Shown: positions 1-6,917, counted from the stretch's first letter. The stretch is 22,437 bases of DNA from an uncultured bacterium (GCA_905215855.1 CAJMRT010000034.1:1-22437), one strand, 5' to 3'. Numbers and translations are program-made. The notes: generated from the sequence alone by a model not told the origin.

Positions 1-114
1 AACAAGCTTGTGAATCTGCGACTTGACGGCTCGTGGTTGTACATAAGCAGTCCGGACACTACATTTGCAGACGGCGAAAAAATCAACGCAATTATTACTT
101 ATATTATCGGCTAA
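1..114 (+). CDS. 3' end of an unrecognised protein (partial)
   Basis: An open frame enters from the left edge and runs 37 codons to TAA at 112-114. The visible C-terminus contains LRLDGSWLYISSP and ends in INAIITYIIG. No family is recognised; short beta-rich tails like this occur in phage structural proteins, but that is only a resemblance. The stop codon is part of the ribosome binding site (TAAGGAGGT) of the next small gene, so the two are almost certainly co-transcribed and probably translationally linked. The start and most of the protein lie outside the window. Confidence 0.6.
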   Translation, partial: NKLVNLRLDGSWLYISSPDTTFADGEKINAIITYIIG

Positions 115-120
115 GGAGGT
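112..120 (+). promoter_or_regulatory. Ribosome binding site overlapping upstream stop
   Basis: TAAGGAGGT contains both the TAA stop of the upstream gene and a near-perfect Shine-Dalgarno, and it fixes the GTG at 129 as start of the small downstream gene. Confidence 0.7.
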
Positions 121-128
121 TAAAAATC

Positions 129-344
129 GTGGATTTAAAAGAAAAAATCACTCTTGATATGTTGACAGCTGACAGCGTGTCAGTGCTCAGACAGCAGTTT
201 TTAAACTATAACGGTGTGGAAATGCAGGTCGGCGAAAACATTCGCAACGCATATTCAAATAATGAAGATGACAGAGCATTGCTCAAAAATATATTATCGG
301 AAGAATACTACAACGCAGTAATGGCAGTTTGGCAGTGCAGTTAG
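129..344 (+). CDS. Small hypothetical protein, 71 aa
   Basis: Chosen start is GTG at 129, placed 8 bases after a strong AAGGAGGT at 113-120; a longer frame back to position 33 would overlap the upstream gene and lacks a site like this. The product begins MDLKEKITLDMLTAD and ends AVMAVWQCS. It is acidic, predicted mostly helical, and has no signal peptide or membrane segment. I do not recognise the family. It follows the preceding gene by 14 bases and looks like the last gene of an operon arriving from the left. Function unknown. Confidence 0.6.
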   Translation: MDLKEKITLDMLTADSVSVLRQQFLNYNGVEMQVGENIRNAYSNNEDDRALLKNILSEEYYNAVMAVWQCS

Positions 345-346
345 TG

Positions 347-374
347 ACAATAGTCAATTATGGTTTTCTATTGT
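347..374. repeat. Small hairpin after the first small gene
   Basis: Perfect 7-bp arms ACAATAG (347-353) and CTATTGT (368-374) lie three bases after the stop codon. There is no T-tract, so it is a weak terminator candidate at best; the stronger hairpin at 431-474 probably ends transcription. Confidence 0.35.
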
Positions 375-430
375 AGCGACAAACCGTATTCGCCATATAA
401 ATAAACAGTAAAGTCCATATTGATAAAACA

Positions 431-474
431 GTCGGGAAGACATTGCATTTTATTTTGCAAATTGTCTTCCCGAC
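431..474. terminator. Bidirectional hairpin terminator, first copy of the GTCGGGAAGACA repeat
   Basis: Perfect 12-bp arms GTCGGGAAGACA (431-442) and TGTCTTCCCGAC (463-474), with an inner TTGCA/TGCAA stem in the loop. T-rich sequence follows on the plus side (475-483) and TGTTTT on the minus side. It sits between convergent genes (plus gene ending 344, minus gene ending 581). The same element recurs at 2434-2479 and, degraded, at 1395-1437, each followed by ATTTTCA-type repeats, so it is both a terminator and a member of a dispersed repeat family. Confidence 0.65.
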
Positions 475-477
475 CTT

Positions 478-503
478 AATTTTTCATTTTCAATTTTCAA
501 TTA
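478..503. repeat. ATTTTCA-type tandem tail, copy 1
   Basis: Short tandem units of the form ATTTTCA follow directly after the hairpin. The same tail follows the hairpins at 1395-1437 and 2434-2479, and related tracts occur near 6961 and 19457. Confidence 0.6.
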
Positions 504-514
504 GAAGAATTTCC

Positions 515-580
515 GCTCGGGCATCTACACTCTCGCCCAAATAAAACTGTCTTTACGAACGGGGAACGGCGGCTCGCCGG
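515..580 (+). repeat. Dispersed repeat, copy A (core ACTGTCT..ACGAA, end GGCGGCTCGCCG)
   Basis: Contains GCTCGGGCAT, then AACTGTCTTTACGAAC, then GGGAACGGCGGCTCGCCG. It matches copies at 6629-6701, 6991-7055, 13380-13452 and 19379-19457. The GGCGGCTCGCCG end touches the stop codon of the minus-strand DUF6062 gene (stop at 581-583). The GC-rich end is itself a short hairpin in the fuller copies. Confidence 0.7.
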
Positions 581-1270
581 TTACGGTTTTTCTCCTGTTA
601 AAAATTCAATGCTTCTTTCGATTGAATCCTTTGAAGTGCCCCAGTCCTTGCCTTGGTTGCGATAATCGAACATTGAACAAAAATATGTTATGTCATCTTT
701 GAGTGACACAAGGTAATTCTTTGTGAGTGCCGCTGTTTCGGCATAGAACTGCGGCAAAAGTTTTGACGGCAATTTGCTCTTTTGAGTTGCGACATTCATA
801 ACAAAATCGTAGTGTTTAAGGCAGATAAACGGCTGTTCGTTGTACAGCTTGTGAAACTCCTCGCCTTTTGCCCACTCAACAAAAATCGTGTCACAAAAAT
901 GGTGCATATCCCACTCAATTCTGTCGCAGACATAGCAAGAATCAAGTCGCTTTTTGATGACTTCAAGCTGCTTTTTGTCAGGCTTGCCCTTCAATTTTTT
1001 CGGCATATCGTTGTCGATAATTTCCTGAAGATGGCTTTCGAGAATGAGTGCATTCGGCAACTTTTGACCTCTTTCAAACATCTGCGAAAAATGGCGGTGG
1101 CAAAAGCCCTTTTTGTTGGTTTCAATCCTGATATTCGGCTCCATCATCGCGTCGCCCGTAATAAACTTTACATACTGCTCTTCGAGCATACTCTCCATTC
1201 GGCAGAACGGACAACCGCATTTCGGCATAAATATATCGTTAATCGGAATTGTGCAGATAGTTTCTTTCAC
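581..1270 (-). CDS. DUF6062 family cysteine-rich protein
   Basis: A 229-residue soluble protein recognised as DUF6062 by its cysteine pattern: CGCPFC near residues 18-23, FCHRH near 57, CYVC near 112 and CLKHY near 150. These Cys/His groups look like metal or disulfide sites, but no catalytic role is established for the family as far as I know. The start is GTG at 1268-1270, chosen because AAGGAG lies 5-6 bases upstream; no ATG is nearby. There is no signal peptide, so it is probably cytoplasmic. A promoter is visible at 1300-1328. It is divergent from the DNA glycosylase at 1543. Repeat copy A abuts its stop codon. Confidence 0.85.
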   Translation of the reverse strand: MKETICTIPINDIFMPKCGCPFCRMESMLEEQYVKFITGDAMMEPNIRIETNKKGFCHRHFSQMFERGQKLPNALILESHLQEIIDNDMPKKLKGKPDKKQLEVIKKRLDSCYVCDRIEWDMHHFCDTIFVEWAKGEEFHKLYNEQPFICLKHYDFVMNVATQKSKLPSKLLPQFYAETAALTKNYLVSLKDDITYFCSMFDYRNQGKDWGTSKDSIERSIEFLTGEKP

Positions 1271-1299
1271 AATAATTCTCCTTTTGAGTTAATGTAGTG

Positions 1300-1328
1300 G
1301 TTATAACACACCGTTTTCATCATATCAA
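1300..1328 (-). promoter_or_regulatory. Promoter of the DUF6062 gene
   Basis: On the minus strand TTGATA (1323-1328) and TATAAC (1300-1305) are separated by 17 bases, 30 bases upstream of the GTG start. Confidence 0.5.
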
Positions 1329-1394
1329 AACATATGTATTTAAACAAAATGTTTCATCAAGGCTTGCGTTCAATGAGTTCCTGTCTGAAATACA

Positions 1395-1437
1395 GTCGGG
1401 ACTGAAATCTGTTTTACAAACAAACTATCTTCCCGAC
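1395..1437. repeat. Degraded copy of the GTCGGGAAGACA hairpin
   Basis: Arms GTCGGGA (1395-1401) and TCCCGAC (1431-1437) survive, with the interior diverged from the copies at 431-474 and 2434-2479. ATTTTCA-type repeats follow at 1438-1474. It lies between divergent genes, where a terminator is not needed, which supports a repeat-element origin. Confidence 0.55.
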
Positions 1438-1478
1438 ATTCATTTTCCATTTTCAATTTTCAATTTTCCATTTTAAAT

Positions 1479-1515
1479 AAAGTATATCATAATTTGCCCG
1501 AATGTGATATACTTT
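1479..1515. promoter_or_regulatory. Hairpin/operator-like palindrome upstream of the glycosylase
   Basis: Perfect 11-bp arms AAAGTATATCA (1479-1489) and TGATATACTTT (1505-1515) flank a 15-base spacer containing TTGCCCG. It ends 27 bases before the ATG at 1543. No T-tract follows, so it is more like an operator or leader hairpin than a terminator. Confidence 0.45.
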
Positions 1516-1542
1516 ATTAAGAAAATTTCGGCGGTGAAAATT

Positions 1543-2376
1543 ATGGAATGTATTGAACTCGACAACAAAATCAAAATAACCGATGTGCATGACCTTGACC
1601 TTGCACAGACGCTTGACTGCGGTCAAAGCTTTCGTTGGAAGCCGCAGGCTGACGGTTCATTCCACGGTGTTGCTTACGGCAAAAGCGTCAGCGTAAGCCT
1701 TGACAACACGGATATGTACATTGAAAACGCAACGGCTGACGATTTCAAAAATATTTGGTACAGCTACTTTGACTTTTCGCTTGATTACGGAAAAATCCGT
1801 GAAGAAATCAGCACAATACATCCCGTTCTGAACGAGGCGGCAAAGTATGCCCCCGGCATAAGGATTTTAAGGCAAGAGCCTTTTGAGGCACTCTGCACAT
1901 TCATCATTTCGCAAAACAACAATATAAAGCGAATCAAGGGTATTGTTGAGCGTTTGTGCGAGAACTTCGGCACACAGCTTGCCGACAGCGAATTTGCGTT
2001 CCCGACAGCCGAAACACTTGCAAAACTTTCGCCCGATGACCTTGCACCGCTCAGGGCAGGATTTCGCAACCGCTACATTATTGATGCGGCACAAAAGGTT
2101 GCAAACGGCGAGGTAAATCTTGACAGCTGTTTCACGCTCGACTATGAAGATGCCAGAGCGGAGCTTATGAAAATTACAGGAGTCGGCAAAAAGGTAGCCG
2201 ACTGCACACTGCTTTTCGGTATGCACAGAATCGAGGCTTTCCCGATTGATGTGTGGATGAAAAGAGCGATGGAAAAGCTGTTCCCGAATATGACAGGCGA
2301 CGATTTCGGCAAGTACGCAGGCATCGCCCAGCAGTACATTTTCCACTACAGCCGAATGCACCCCGAACTTTTTTAA
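1543..2376 (+). CDS. 8-oxoguanine DNA glycosylase / AP lyase (OGG1 type)
   Basis: A 277-residue base-excision repair enzyme that removes oxidised guanine (or, in relatives, alkylated purines) from DNA. The N-terminal OGG domain shows LDCGQSFRW. The HhH-GPD fold follows: FIISQNNN, then the helix-hairpin-helix ITGVGKKVADC carrying the predicted Schiff-base lysine (Lys217), and FPIDVW with the predicted catalytic aspartate (Asp236). I chose ATG at 1543 because GGCGGTG precedes it; a GTG at 1504 is in frame but lies inside the 1479-1515 palindrome. It is a stand-alone gene, ending just before a bidirectional terminator. The exact base preference (OGG versus AlkA-like) is inferred from the QSFRW and GKKVADC signatures. 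Confidence 0.9.
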   Translation: MECIELDNKIKITDVHDLDLAQTLDCGQSFRWKPQADGSFHGVAYGKSVSVSLDNTDMYIENATADDFKNIWYSYFDFSLDYGKIREEISTIHPVLNEAAKYAPGIRILRQEPFEALCTFIISQNNNIKRIKGIVERLCENFGTQLADSEFAFPTAETLAKLSPDDLAPLRAGFRNRYIIDAAQKVANGEVNLDSCFTLDYEDARAELMKITGVGKKVADCTLLFGMHRIEAFPIDVWMKRAMEKLFPNMTGDDFGKYAGIAQQYIFHYSRMHPELF

Positions 2377-2433
2377 CGGTGTACCACCGTAATGTTAAGG
2401 TTTAATTGTAGCGGTAAATCACATATAAAAAAC

Positions 2434-2479
2434 AGTCGGGAAGACAATGTTTTGCATTTTGCAAACTGTCTTCCCGACT
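2434..2479. terminator. Bidirectional terminator, third GTCGGGAAGACA repeat
   Basis: Perfect 13-bp arms AGTCGGGAAGACA (2434-2446) and TGTCTTCCCGACT (2467-2479), with a further near-palindrome in the loop. On the minus strand GTTTTTT follows, and on the plus strand a T-rich tract. It separates the glycosylase (ending 2376) from the convergent lipoprotein gene (ending 2518). ATTTTCA-like repeats follow at 2483-2513. Confidence 0.7.
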
Positions 2480-2517
2480 ATAATTTTACATTTTCAATTT
2501 TCAACTTTCAATTTGAA

Positions 2518-3795
2518 TTATTTTGCTTTCTTGGCACTGCTGTCAAAGAGCAATACAAGTGTTGCGTTATCGGCTGTACCTGTTTCTTTCAAGCCGTTCC
2601 GCTTTTGGAATTTCTTAACCGCTTCGGATGTAACCTCACCGTAATAGCCTGTCACATTGTCCTTGTCGGCAATGTAACCGATGTTATAAAGGCGGAGCTG
2701 CATAGCCTTTACCGTATCATTTTCATCTTCAGGCTTGAGTGAAAGGTCGGATGTAATGGTAAGCTTGTATTTATCCGCAACCGACTTTGAGCTGTTTGCA
2801 GCCGTTGCCGCCTGAGTTGCCGTTGTGGCTGTTGTTGCAGTGGTATTTGATGCACTTGAATCCTTTGCCGGCTGAGTTGTTTCAGCTGTTGCTGACTTTG
2901 GCTTGAGGTCGGGATACATAAAGTAGACCATTTTTTCAAGTGCCTCAAGAGATGTGTCACCGGGGCGTGACATTTCTTCAAGCGAAACCTCAAGGATTTT
3001 GCCGTCCTTTACCGCACCGAGGCTTGCAAGTGTTGCGTCACTCTTAATCTTCTGAAGAGTTGCGTCATCTGCGTAAAATACAAAGTTAGGGTTAGCAACC
3101 CTGAGAGTTGCAACATCAACAGTGTTGTCTGTAATATTTACGGCAACATTAACAGCGCCTGTGTAGCCGAGAAGCATATCGCCGTATGTTCCGTTTGACA
3201 TAATCCTCAGCTGGTCATCTTCTGTGTAAAGGTAACATACTGTGTCAAGAATTCCCGAATTTCTGTTGTTGACCTGCTGTTTGTAGTTGTTCATCTTGTC
3301 AAGCAAGTCGTTGTAGGTATCTTCCCCCTGCTTTGCACCTGTTTTTGTACCGCCGCAAATCTTGCTGATTGTCACATAGTTTGTTTCAACCTGCTTTGGT
3401 GTGTCACCGTGTGACATTTTGATGACCTGAATACCCTTGTCCTGAAGTTTCTTCTTTACATCATCATCAATTGTCGGACCTGCAAAAACAAGGTCTGCGC
3501 CTGCCTCTATAATCTTGTCGGCATCAGGCTTTTCGCTTGAACCCATACTCGGAGCAACATCAATTGACTTCTGGTCAACCTCGTCACTTCTGCCGACAAT
3601 GTATCTGTCATAGCCTGTGGCGATGAGAATATCGGCTGTGGGTGCGTCAAGAACAACAATATTCTCCGGCTTACTTTCAATTTTAAGATTTGCCACCTCA
3701 ACAGGGTACTCTCCGTCAGAACAGCCGCTCAAAAGAGCAACTGCCGAAAGCATTGTAACAACTGCAAGAGCAATTGAAATTATTTTTGTTTTCAT
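2518..3795 (-). CDS. Substrate-binding lipoprotein with C-terminal peptidoglycan-binding domain
   Basis: A 425-residue exported lipoprotein. The signal peptide ends in the lipobox LLSGC with the lipidated cysteine at residue 25. Residues about 35-300 form a helical-backbone metal-receptor fold (BtuF/FepB-like; NIVVLDAPTADILIATGYD near the start), the class that captures iron-siderophores, haem or cobalamin for ABC importers. A low-complexity Thr/Ala/Ser linker follows, then a PG_binding_1 domain (VKAMQLRLYNIGYI, GYYGEVTSEAVKKFQKRNGL). The start has GGAGGT upstream. It lies 17 bases after the DUF815 ATPase gene in the same operon. No ABC permease or ATPase is adjacent, so the ligand and the transport role are uncertain; the fusion suggests a protein tethered to both membrane and cell wall. 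Confidence 0.85.
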   Translation of the reverse strand: MKTKIISIALAVVTMLSAVALLSGCSDGEYPVEVANLKIESKPENIVVLDAPTADILIATGYDRYIVGRSDEVDQKSIDVAPSMGSSEKPDADKIIEAGADLVFAGPTIDDDVKKKLQDKGIQVIKMSHGDTPKQVETNYVTISKICGGTKTGAKQGEDTYNDLLDKMNNYKQQVNNRNSGILDTVCYLYTEDDQLRIMSNGTYGDMLLGYTGAVNVAVNITDNTVDVATLRVANPNFVFYADDATLQKIKSDATLASLGAVKDGKILEVSLEEMSRPGDTSLEALEKMVYFMYPDLKPKSATAETTQPAKDSSASNTTATTATTATQAATAANSSKSVADKYKLTITSDLSLKPEDENDTVKAMQLRLYNIGYIADKDNVTGYYGEVTSEAVKKFQKRNGLKETGTADNATLVLLFDSSAKKAK

Positions 3796-3812
3796 AAACT
3801 ACCTCCGGTTTA

Positions 3813-5057
3813 TCAGCAAAACAGTGATTCAACATACTGTCTTGCGCATCTTGGCGAACGACCGCCTCTTGAAAGTGCAAACTGCTCCGCACCGAGGGCA
3901 AGCTCTTCGTGAGTCATCTTAACACCTCTCTGCTCGGCAAGTGAATATACAATTTCAAGAAAATCGTTCTTTGAGGGAACTGTGTAACAAACCGCAAGAC
4001 CGAATCTGTCTGAAAGTGAAAGGCTTTCCTGCATATTATCACGAACATTTATATCGTCAACTGTGTGGGTTCTGTCTGAAATGCTTTCCTTAACAAGGTG
4101 TCTGCGGTTTGATGTTGCATAAATCAACGCATTATCGGGACGAGCCGCAAGTCCGCCCTCAAGAACTGCTTTAAGGGTTGTGTAGCTCTGATCCTGATGC
4201 TGGAACGAAAGATCGTCAATAAATATAATGAATTTAAGCGGAAGAGCGGCAATCTTGTCAACAAGGAGCGGAAAGTCAATGAGCCTGTCCTTAGGCATTT
4301 CAACAATGCGGAGTCCGTCCTTGCGGAACTCGTTTGCAATAGCCTTAACTGTTGAACTTTTACCTGTACCCTTATCACCGTAAAGCAGGCAGTTGTTGCA
4401 GCTCTTGCCCTGAATAAACGAAAGTGTGTTGTTTACAACCTGACTTCTCTGACGCTCATATCCTGTGAATGTATCCATATCAATTTTGTCAGGATGCTCA
4501 ACAGGCTGAATGTCACCGTCACGCCAAATGAATGCCTTGTAACGGGCAAACATTCCGCAGCCGTTTTCCTTATAATAAGCAGAAAGCTTGTCAAGTGAAC
4601 CGTCAAATCCGTCAAAGCACGGAGCGCACTTGCCTGTCTGCCACTTTGGAAGAATCGGAATAAGCTCCTTGATTTCATCGGCATAGGTATATGCTTCAAG
4701 CACCTCGTCCGAAGTAAGCGTTGCGGCAGTTAAAATAGCGTCGCAGTCTGTCTTTACGGCAGAGATGACATTTTCAGGCAGTCTATTCTGCTTGCCTGCT
4801 GTTGCGGCACGGGCAAAACAGTTGTCGTCAAAAAGAGCCGTTTCGCTGATTGCAAAAGCGAACTTGTCCGCACAACCTCTTTCGCAGAGCATTGAGCAAA
4901 GCTTTCCGTATGCACCGAGAAATTCCTCAGGCTTTTTGTCAAGCGAAAGCAAAAGCTCATAAAAAGCTTTCGGAACGCTTCTGTTCATAATTCCTCTGAA
5001 AACAGAGAGTGATGACAAAAGCATTTTACACTTATTTACATTATCCATTCTAAACAT
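3813..5057 (-). CDS. DUF815 family AAA+ ATPase
   Basis: A 414-residue cytoplasmic protein with a variable N-terminal half and an AAA+ module: Walker A GDKGTGKSS near residue 226, Walker B FIIFIDDLSF near 277, and a sensor-like ATSNRRHL near 320, as expected of DUF815. Members are predicted NTPases of unknown substrate. The start is either ATG at 5055-5057 or the in-frame ATG ending at 5048; the promoter (5081-5109) leaves a very short leader and neither has a strong Shine-Dalgarno, so this is unresolved. The substrate-binding lipoprotein gene follows after 17 bases and is probably co-transcribed. No functional link between the two is known to me. Confidence 0.85.
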   Translation of the reverse strand: MFRMDNVNKCKMLLSSLSVFRGIMNRSVPKAFYELLLSLDKKPEEFLGAYGKLCSMLCERGCADKFAFAISETALFDDNCFARAATAGKQNRLPENVISAVKTDCDAILTAATLTSDEVLEAYTYADEIKELIPILPKWQTGKCAPCFDGFDGSLDKLSAYYKENGCGMFARYKAFIWRDGDIQPVEHPDKIDMDTFTGYERQRSQVVNNTLSFIQGKSCNNCLLYGDKGTGKSSTVKAIANEFRKDGLRIVEMPKDRLIDFPLLVDKIAALPLKFIIFIDDLSFQHQDQSYTTLKAVLEGGLAARPDNALIYATSNRRHLVKESISDRTHTVDDINVRDNMQESLSLSDRFGLAVCYTVPSKNDFLEIVYSLAEQRGVKMTHEELALGAEQFALSRGGRSPRCARQYVESLFC

Positions 5058-5080
5058 CCCAATCTATTCTAATCTATTTA

Positions 5081-5109
5081 ATTGTACACATTTTTGTCCG
5101 TTTAGTCAA
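5081..5109 (-). promoter_or_regulatory. Promoter of the DUF815-lipoprotein operon
   Basis: Minus strand TTGACT (5104-5109), 17-base spacer, TACAAT (5081-5086). Predicted transcription start near 5074, giving a leader of only about 16-25 nt. Confidence 0.65.
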
Positions 5110-5287
5110 TAATTTACGAAAAACTGCGGCAACCTATTTTTTACACTTTAACAAGCCAAAATATGTATAATTTTTCACCGCATCAAGTATATACCCGTTT
5201 CAATGACGGTTAAAACGGCGATAAATCGGGATAAATACGGGCTTTTCAAGGTTTTAAAAGAATTTTTAAATTTTTTTTAAAAAAGTG

Positions 5288-5316
5288 TTGACATTTGGTG
5301 CAGCCCGTAGTATAAT
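5288..5316 (+). promoter_or_regulatory. Consensus promoter of the 5S rRNA gene
   Basis: TTGACA (5288-5293), exactly 17 bases, TATAAT (5311-5316): a perfect housekeeping-sigma consensus. An A/T-rich tract at about 5250-5286 could act as an UP element, as is usual for rRNA promoters. Confidence 0.85.
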
Positions 5317-5354
5317 CAATACTGTTCTCGAGAGAGAAACAAAAGTTAATAAGT

Positions 5355-5472
5355 TGGTGTTGATGACGCTGAGGGTCCACCTGTTCCCATACCGAACACA
5401 GAAGTTAAGCTCAGTGGTGCCGAAGATACTTGGCTGGTGACGGCCCGGAAAAATAGGGAGATGCCAACACAT
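5355..5472 (+). rRNA. rrf: 5S ribosomal RNA (solitary)
   Basis: The conserved 5S core CCATACCGAACACAGAAGTT is present, with GTTAAGCTC after it and the GTGTTG (5357-5362) / CAACAC (5465-5470) terminal stem closing the molecule. Length is about 118 nt; the ends are set from the terminal stem and may be off by a few bases. There is no 16S, 23S or tRNA gene in the flanking sequence. It has its own promoter and terminator and is therefore an independently transcribed 5S copy. Confidence 0.92.
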
Positions 5473-5479
5473 AAAGTGT

Positions 5480-5506
5480 CCACCCAATAGGGTGGGCGTT
5501 TTTTTT
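5480..5506 (+). terminator. Intrinsic terminator of the 5S gene
   Basis: Stem CCACCC (5480-5485) / GGGTGG (5490-5495) with loop AATA, followed by a run of T at 5499-5506. Confidence 0.85.
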
Positions 5507-5557
5507 ACTCTTTTTGCAAACAATTACAATGCCATATACACTAATTGGAGTATTCTT

Positions 5558-6625
5558 ATGTTTAATATAACCGAACTTTTAAAAAATGAAATATCTGTAT
5601 GGGAACAACTAAAAAATTCCGCAAAGCCTGTTGTGCTTTACGGAATGGGTGACGGTGCTGATAAGGTTCTTGCCGCATTTGACCGTTACGGAATTAAAGT
5701 GTCTGCCGTTATTGCAAGCGACGATTTCGTGCGCGGTCAAAAATTCCACGGTTTTACGGTTAAAAAGCTTTCCGATGTTGAGGCAGAATTAGGTGATGTT
5801 ATTATCGCCCTCTGCTTTGCAAGCCAACTGCCGGATGTTATGGCACACATTACGAAAATTTCCGAAAAGCACGAAACGCTTGTCCCCTCTGTTCCTGTTT
5901 TTGGCGACAGACTTTTTGACGGTGATTTTATTACCGAAAATAAAGAGCACATTGAAAGTGCGTACAGTCTGCTTGCCGACGACCTTTCAAAAGAGGTTTA
6001 CGAAAACATTCTGAAATTCTACTTCACCGGCAGAATTGACCTCCTCCCCCCTGTCACAACCGACAAGGACGAGGCTTTCGCCAACATTCTGAAGCTCGGT
6101 GAAAACGAAAGCTATGTTGACCTCGGCGCATACAACGGCGACACGATTGACGAATTTCTGCACTATACAAACGGCAAGTACAAGCGTATAATTGCCTTTG
6201 AACCAAACGCAAAAAATTTTGAAAAGCTGAAGCTTCATTGCAAGGGCATGGCGAATGTGTCGCTTTGGCAACTCGGCTCATACAGTAAAAACACGGAGCT
6301 TATATTCAACAACAAGGCAGGCCGCAACAGTGCCATTGCCGACAAGGGCGTTGCGACAAAGGTTGCGACGGTCGACACGATTCTCTGCGGAATGGCGGCA
6401 GGCTATATTAAAGCCGATGTCGAGGGGGCGGATATGGAAACTCTTGTCGGTATGCAGAAAACTATGAGGAACTGCAAACCGAAGCTGAATTTTTCGGCAT
6501 ATCACAGGTTTGAAGACATTTTCCGACTTGCGTTGTATATTCACAGCGTGAACCCAAGCTACAAAATTTATCTTCGCCACCACCCCTATATCCCCGCATG
6601 GGATACGAATTTATATTGCATATAA
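5558..6625 (+). CDS. FkbM-type SAM-dependent methyltransferase
   Basis: A 355-residue two-domain protein. Residues about 22-110 form a Rossmann-like nucleotide or sugar-nucleotide binding domain (VVLYGMGDGADKVL). The C-terminal domain is FkbM methyltransferase-like, with the SAM-binding motif YVDLGAYNGDT near residue 190, IIAFEPNAKNFEKL, and YIKADVEGADME. FkbM enzymes usually O-methylate sugars or polyketides, often in surface glycan synthesis; the acceptor here is unknown. The start ATG at 5558 has TTGGAG 8 bases upstream; a longer frame would begin in the 5S terminator tract. The gene stands alone, with no glycan cluster around it. Repeat copy B begins almost at its stop codon. Confidence 0.85.
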   Translation: MFNITELLKNEISVWEQLKNSAKPVVLYGMGDGADKVLAAFDRYGIKVSAVIASDDFVRGQKFHGFTVKKLSDVEAELGDVIIALCFASQLPDVMAHITKISEKHETLVPSVPVFGDRLFDGDFITENKEHIESAYSLLADDLSKEVYENILKFYFTGRIDLLPPVTTDKDEAFANILKLGENESYVDLGAYNGDTIDEFLHYTNGKYKRIIAFEPNAKNFEKLKLHCKGMANVSLWQLGSYSKNTELIFNNKAGRNSAIADKGVATKVATVDTILCGMAAGYIKADVEGADMETLVGMQKTMRNCKPKLNFSAYHRFEDIFRLALYIHSVNPSYKIYLRHHPYIPAWDTNLYCI

Positions 6626-6628
6626 ATT

Positions 6629-6701
6629 CGTCGAGCCACCGTTCCCTTTTCGTGAATACAGTTTGCAAAGCGAAAAAAATATTTATGCCCGAGCGTAGTA
6701 T
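6629..6701 (-). repeat. Dispersed repeat, copy B
   Basis: Read on the minus strand it shows GCTCGGGCATAAA, then GCAAACTGTATTCACGAA, then GGGAACGGTGGCTCGACG, matching copies A, D and E. The GGTGGCTCGACG end starts three bases after the FkbM stop codon. Confidence 0.7.
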
Positions 6702-6723
6702 AGCCGCCATTTGTACAATTCAT

Positions 6724-6828
6724 TGTAGGGTCGAACCGTGTTCGCCCGCCTTGATGAAACAGTTTGTTTTAACATATAATCTGTGCCGTTACTTGCGGGC
6801 GGATAATATCCGCCTTGACTTCTTATAG
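6724..6828. repeat. Cluster of small palindromes
   Basis: Two palindromes: GGGTCGAACCGTGTTCGCCC beginning about 6728, and GGCGGAT-AAT-ATCCGCC at 6798-6814. CGCCCGC in the first can also pair with GCGGGCG near 6795. A frame through here (6598-6828) is repeat-derived and not counted as a gene. Together with copy B and the terminator this accounts for the 430-base gap. Confidence 0.5.
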
Positions 6829-6873
6829 TTGGTCTACGGATTTGCAGCATTTATACAATTTGATATAAGCAAA

Positions 6874-6917
6874 AAATGCATCAGAACCTTTTGGGGCATC
6901 TGATGCATTTCCTTTTT
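6874..6917. terminator. Terminator between FkbM gene and small membrane protein gene
   Basis: Perfect 12-bp arms AAATGCATCAGA (6874-6885) and TCTGATGCATTT (6899-6910), followed by CCTTTTT on the plus strand and by TTTTTTGC on the minus strand. It can serve both convergent genes. Confidence 0.75.

Noticed and set aside
782..1297. Long plus-strand open frame of 171 codons
   Set aside because: It is antisense to the DUF6062 gene, has no ribosome binding site and no recognisable domain; the minus frame has the conserved cysteine motifs.
1504..1542. GTG at 1504 as start of the DNA glycosylase
   Set aside because: It lies inside the 1479-1515 palindrome and lacks a Shine-Dalgarno; ATG at 1543 starts just before the conserved domain.
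5514..5542. Promoter TTGCAA-17-TACACT for the FkbM gene
   Set aside because: It would start transcription at the ribosome binding site, leaving a leader of under 10 nt; the real promoter is unclear.
6598..6828. Plus-strand frame of 76 codons after the FkbM gene
   Set aside because: It overlaps the end of the FkbM gene and runs through repeat B and palindromes; no ribosome binding site or domain.
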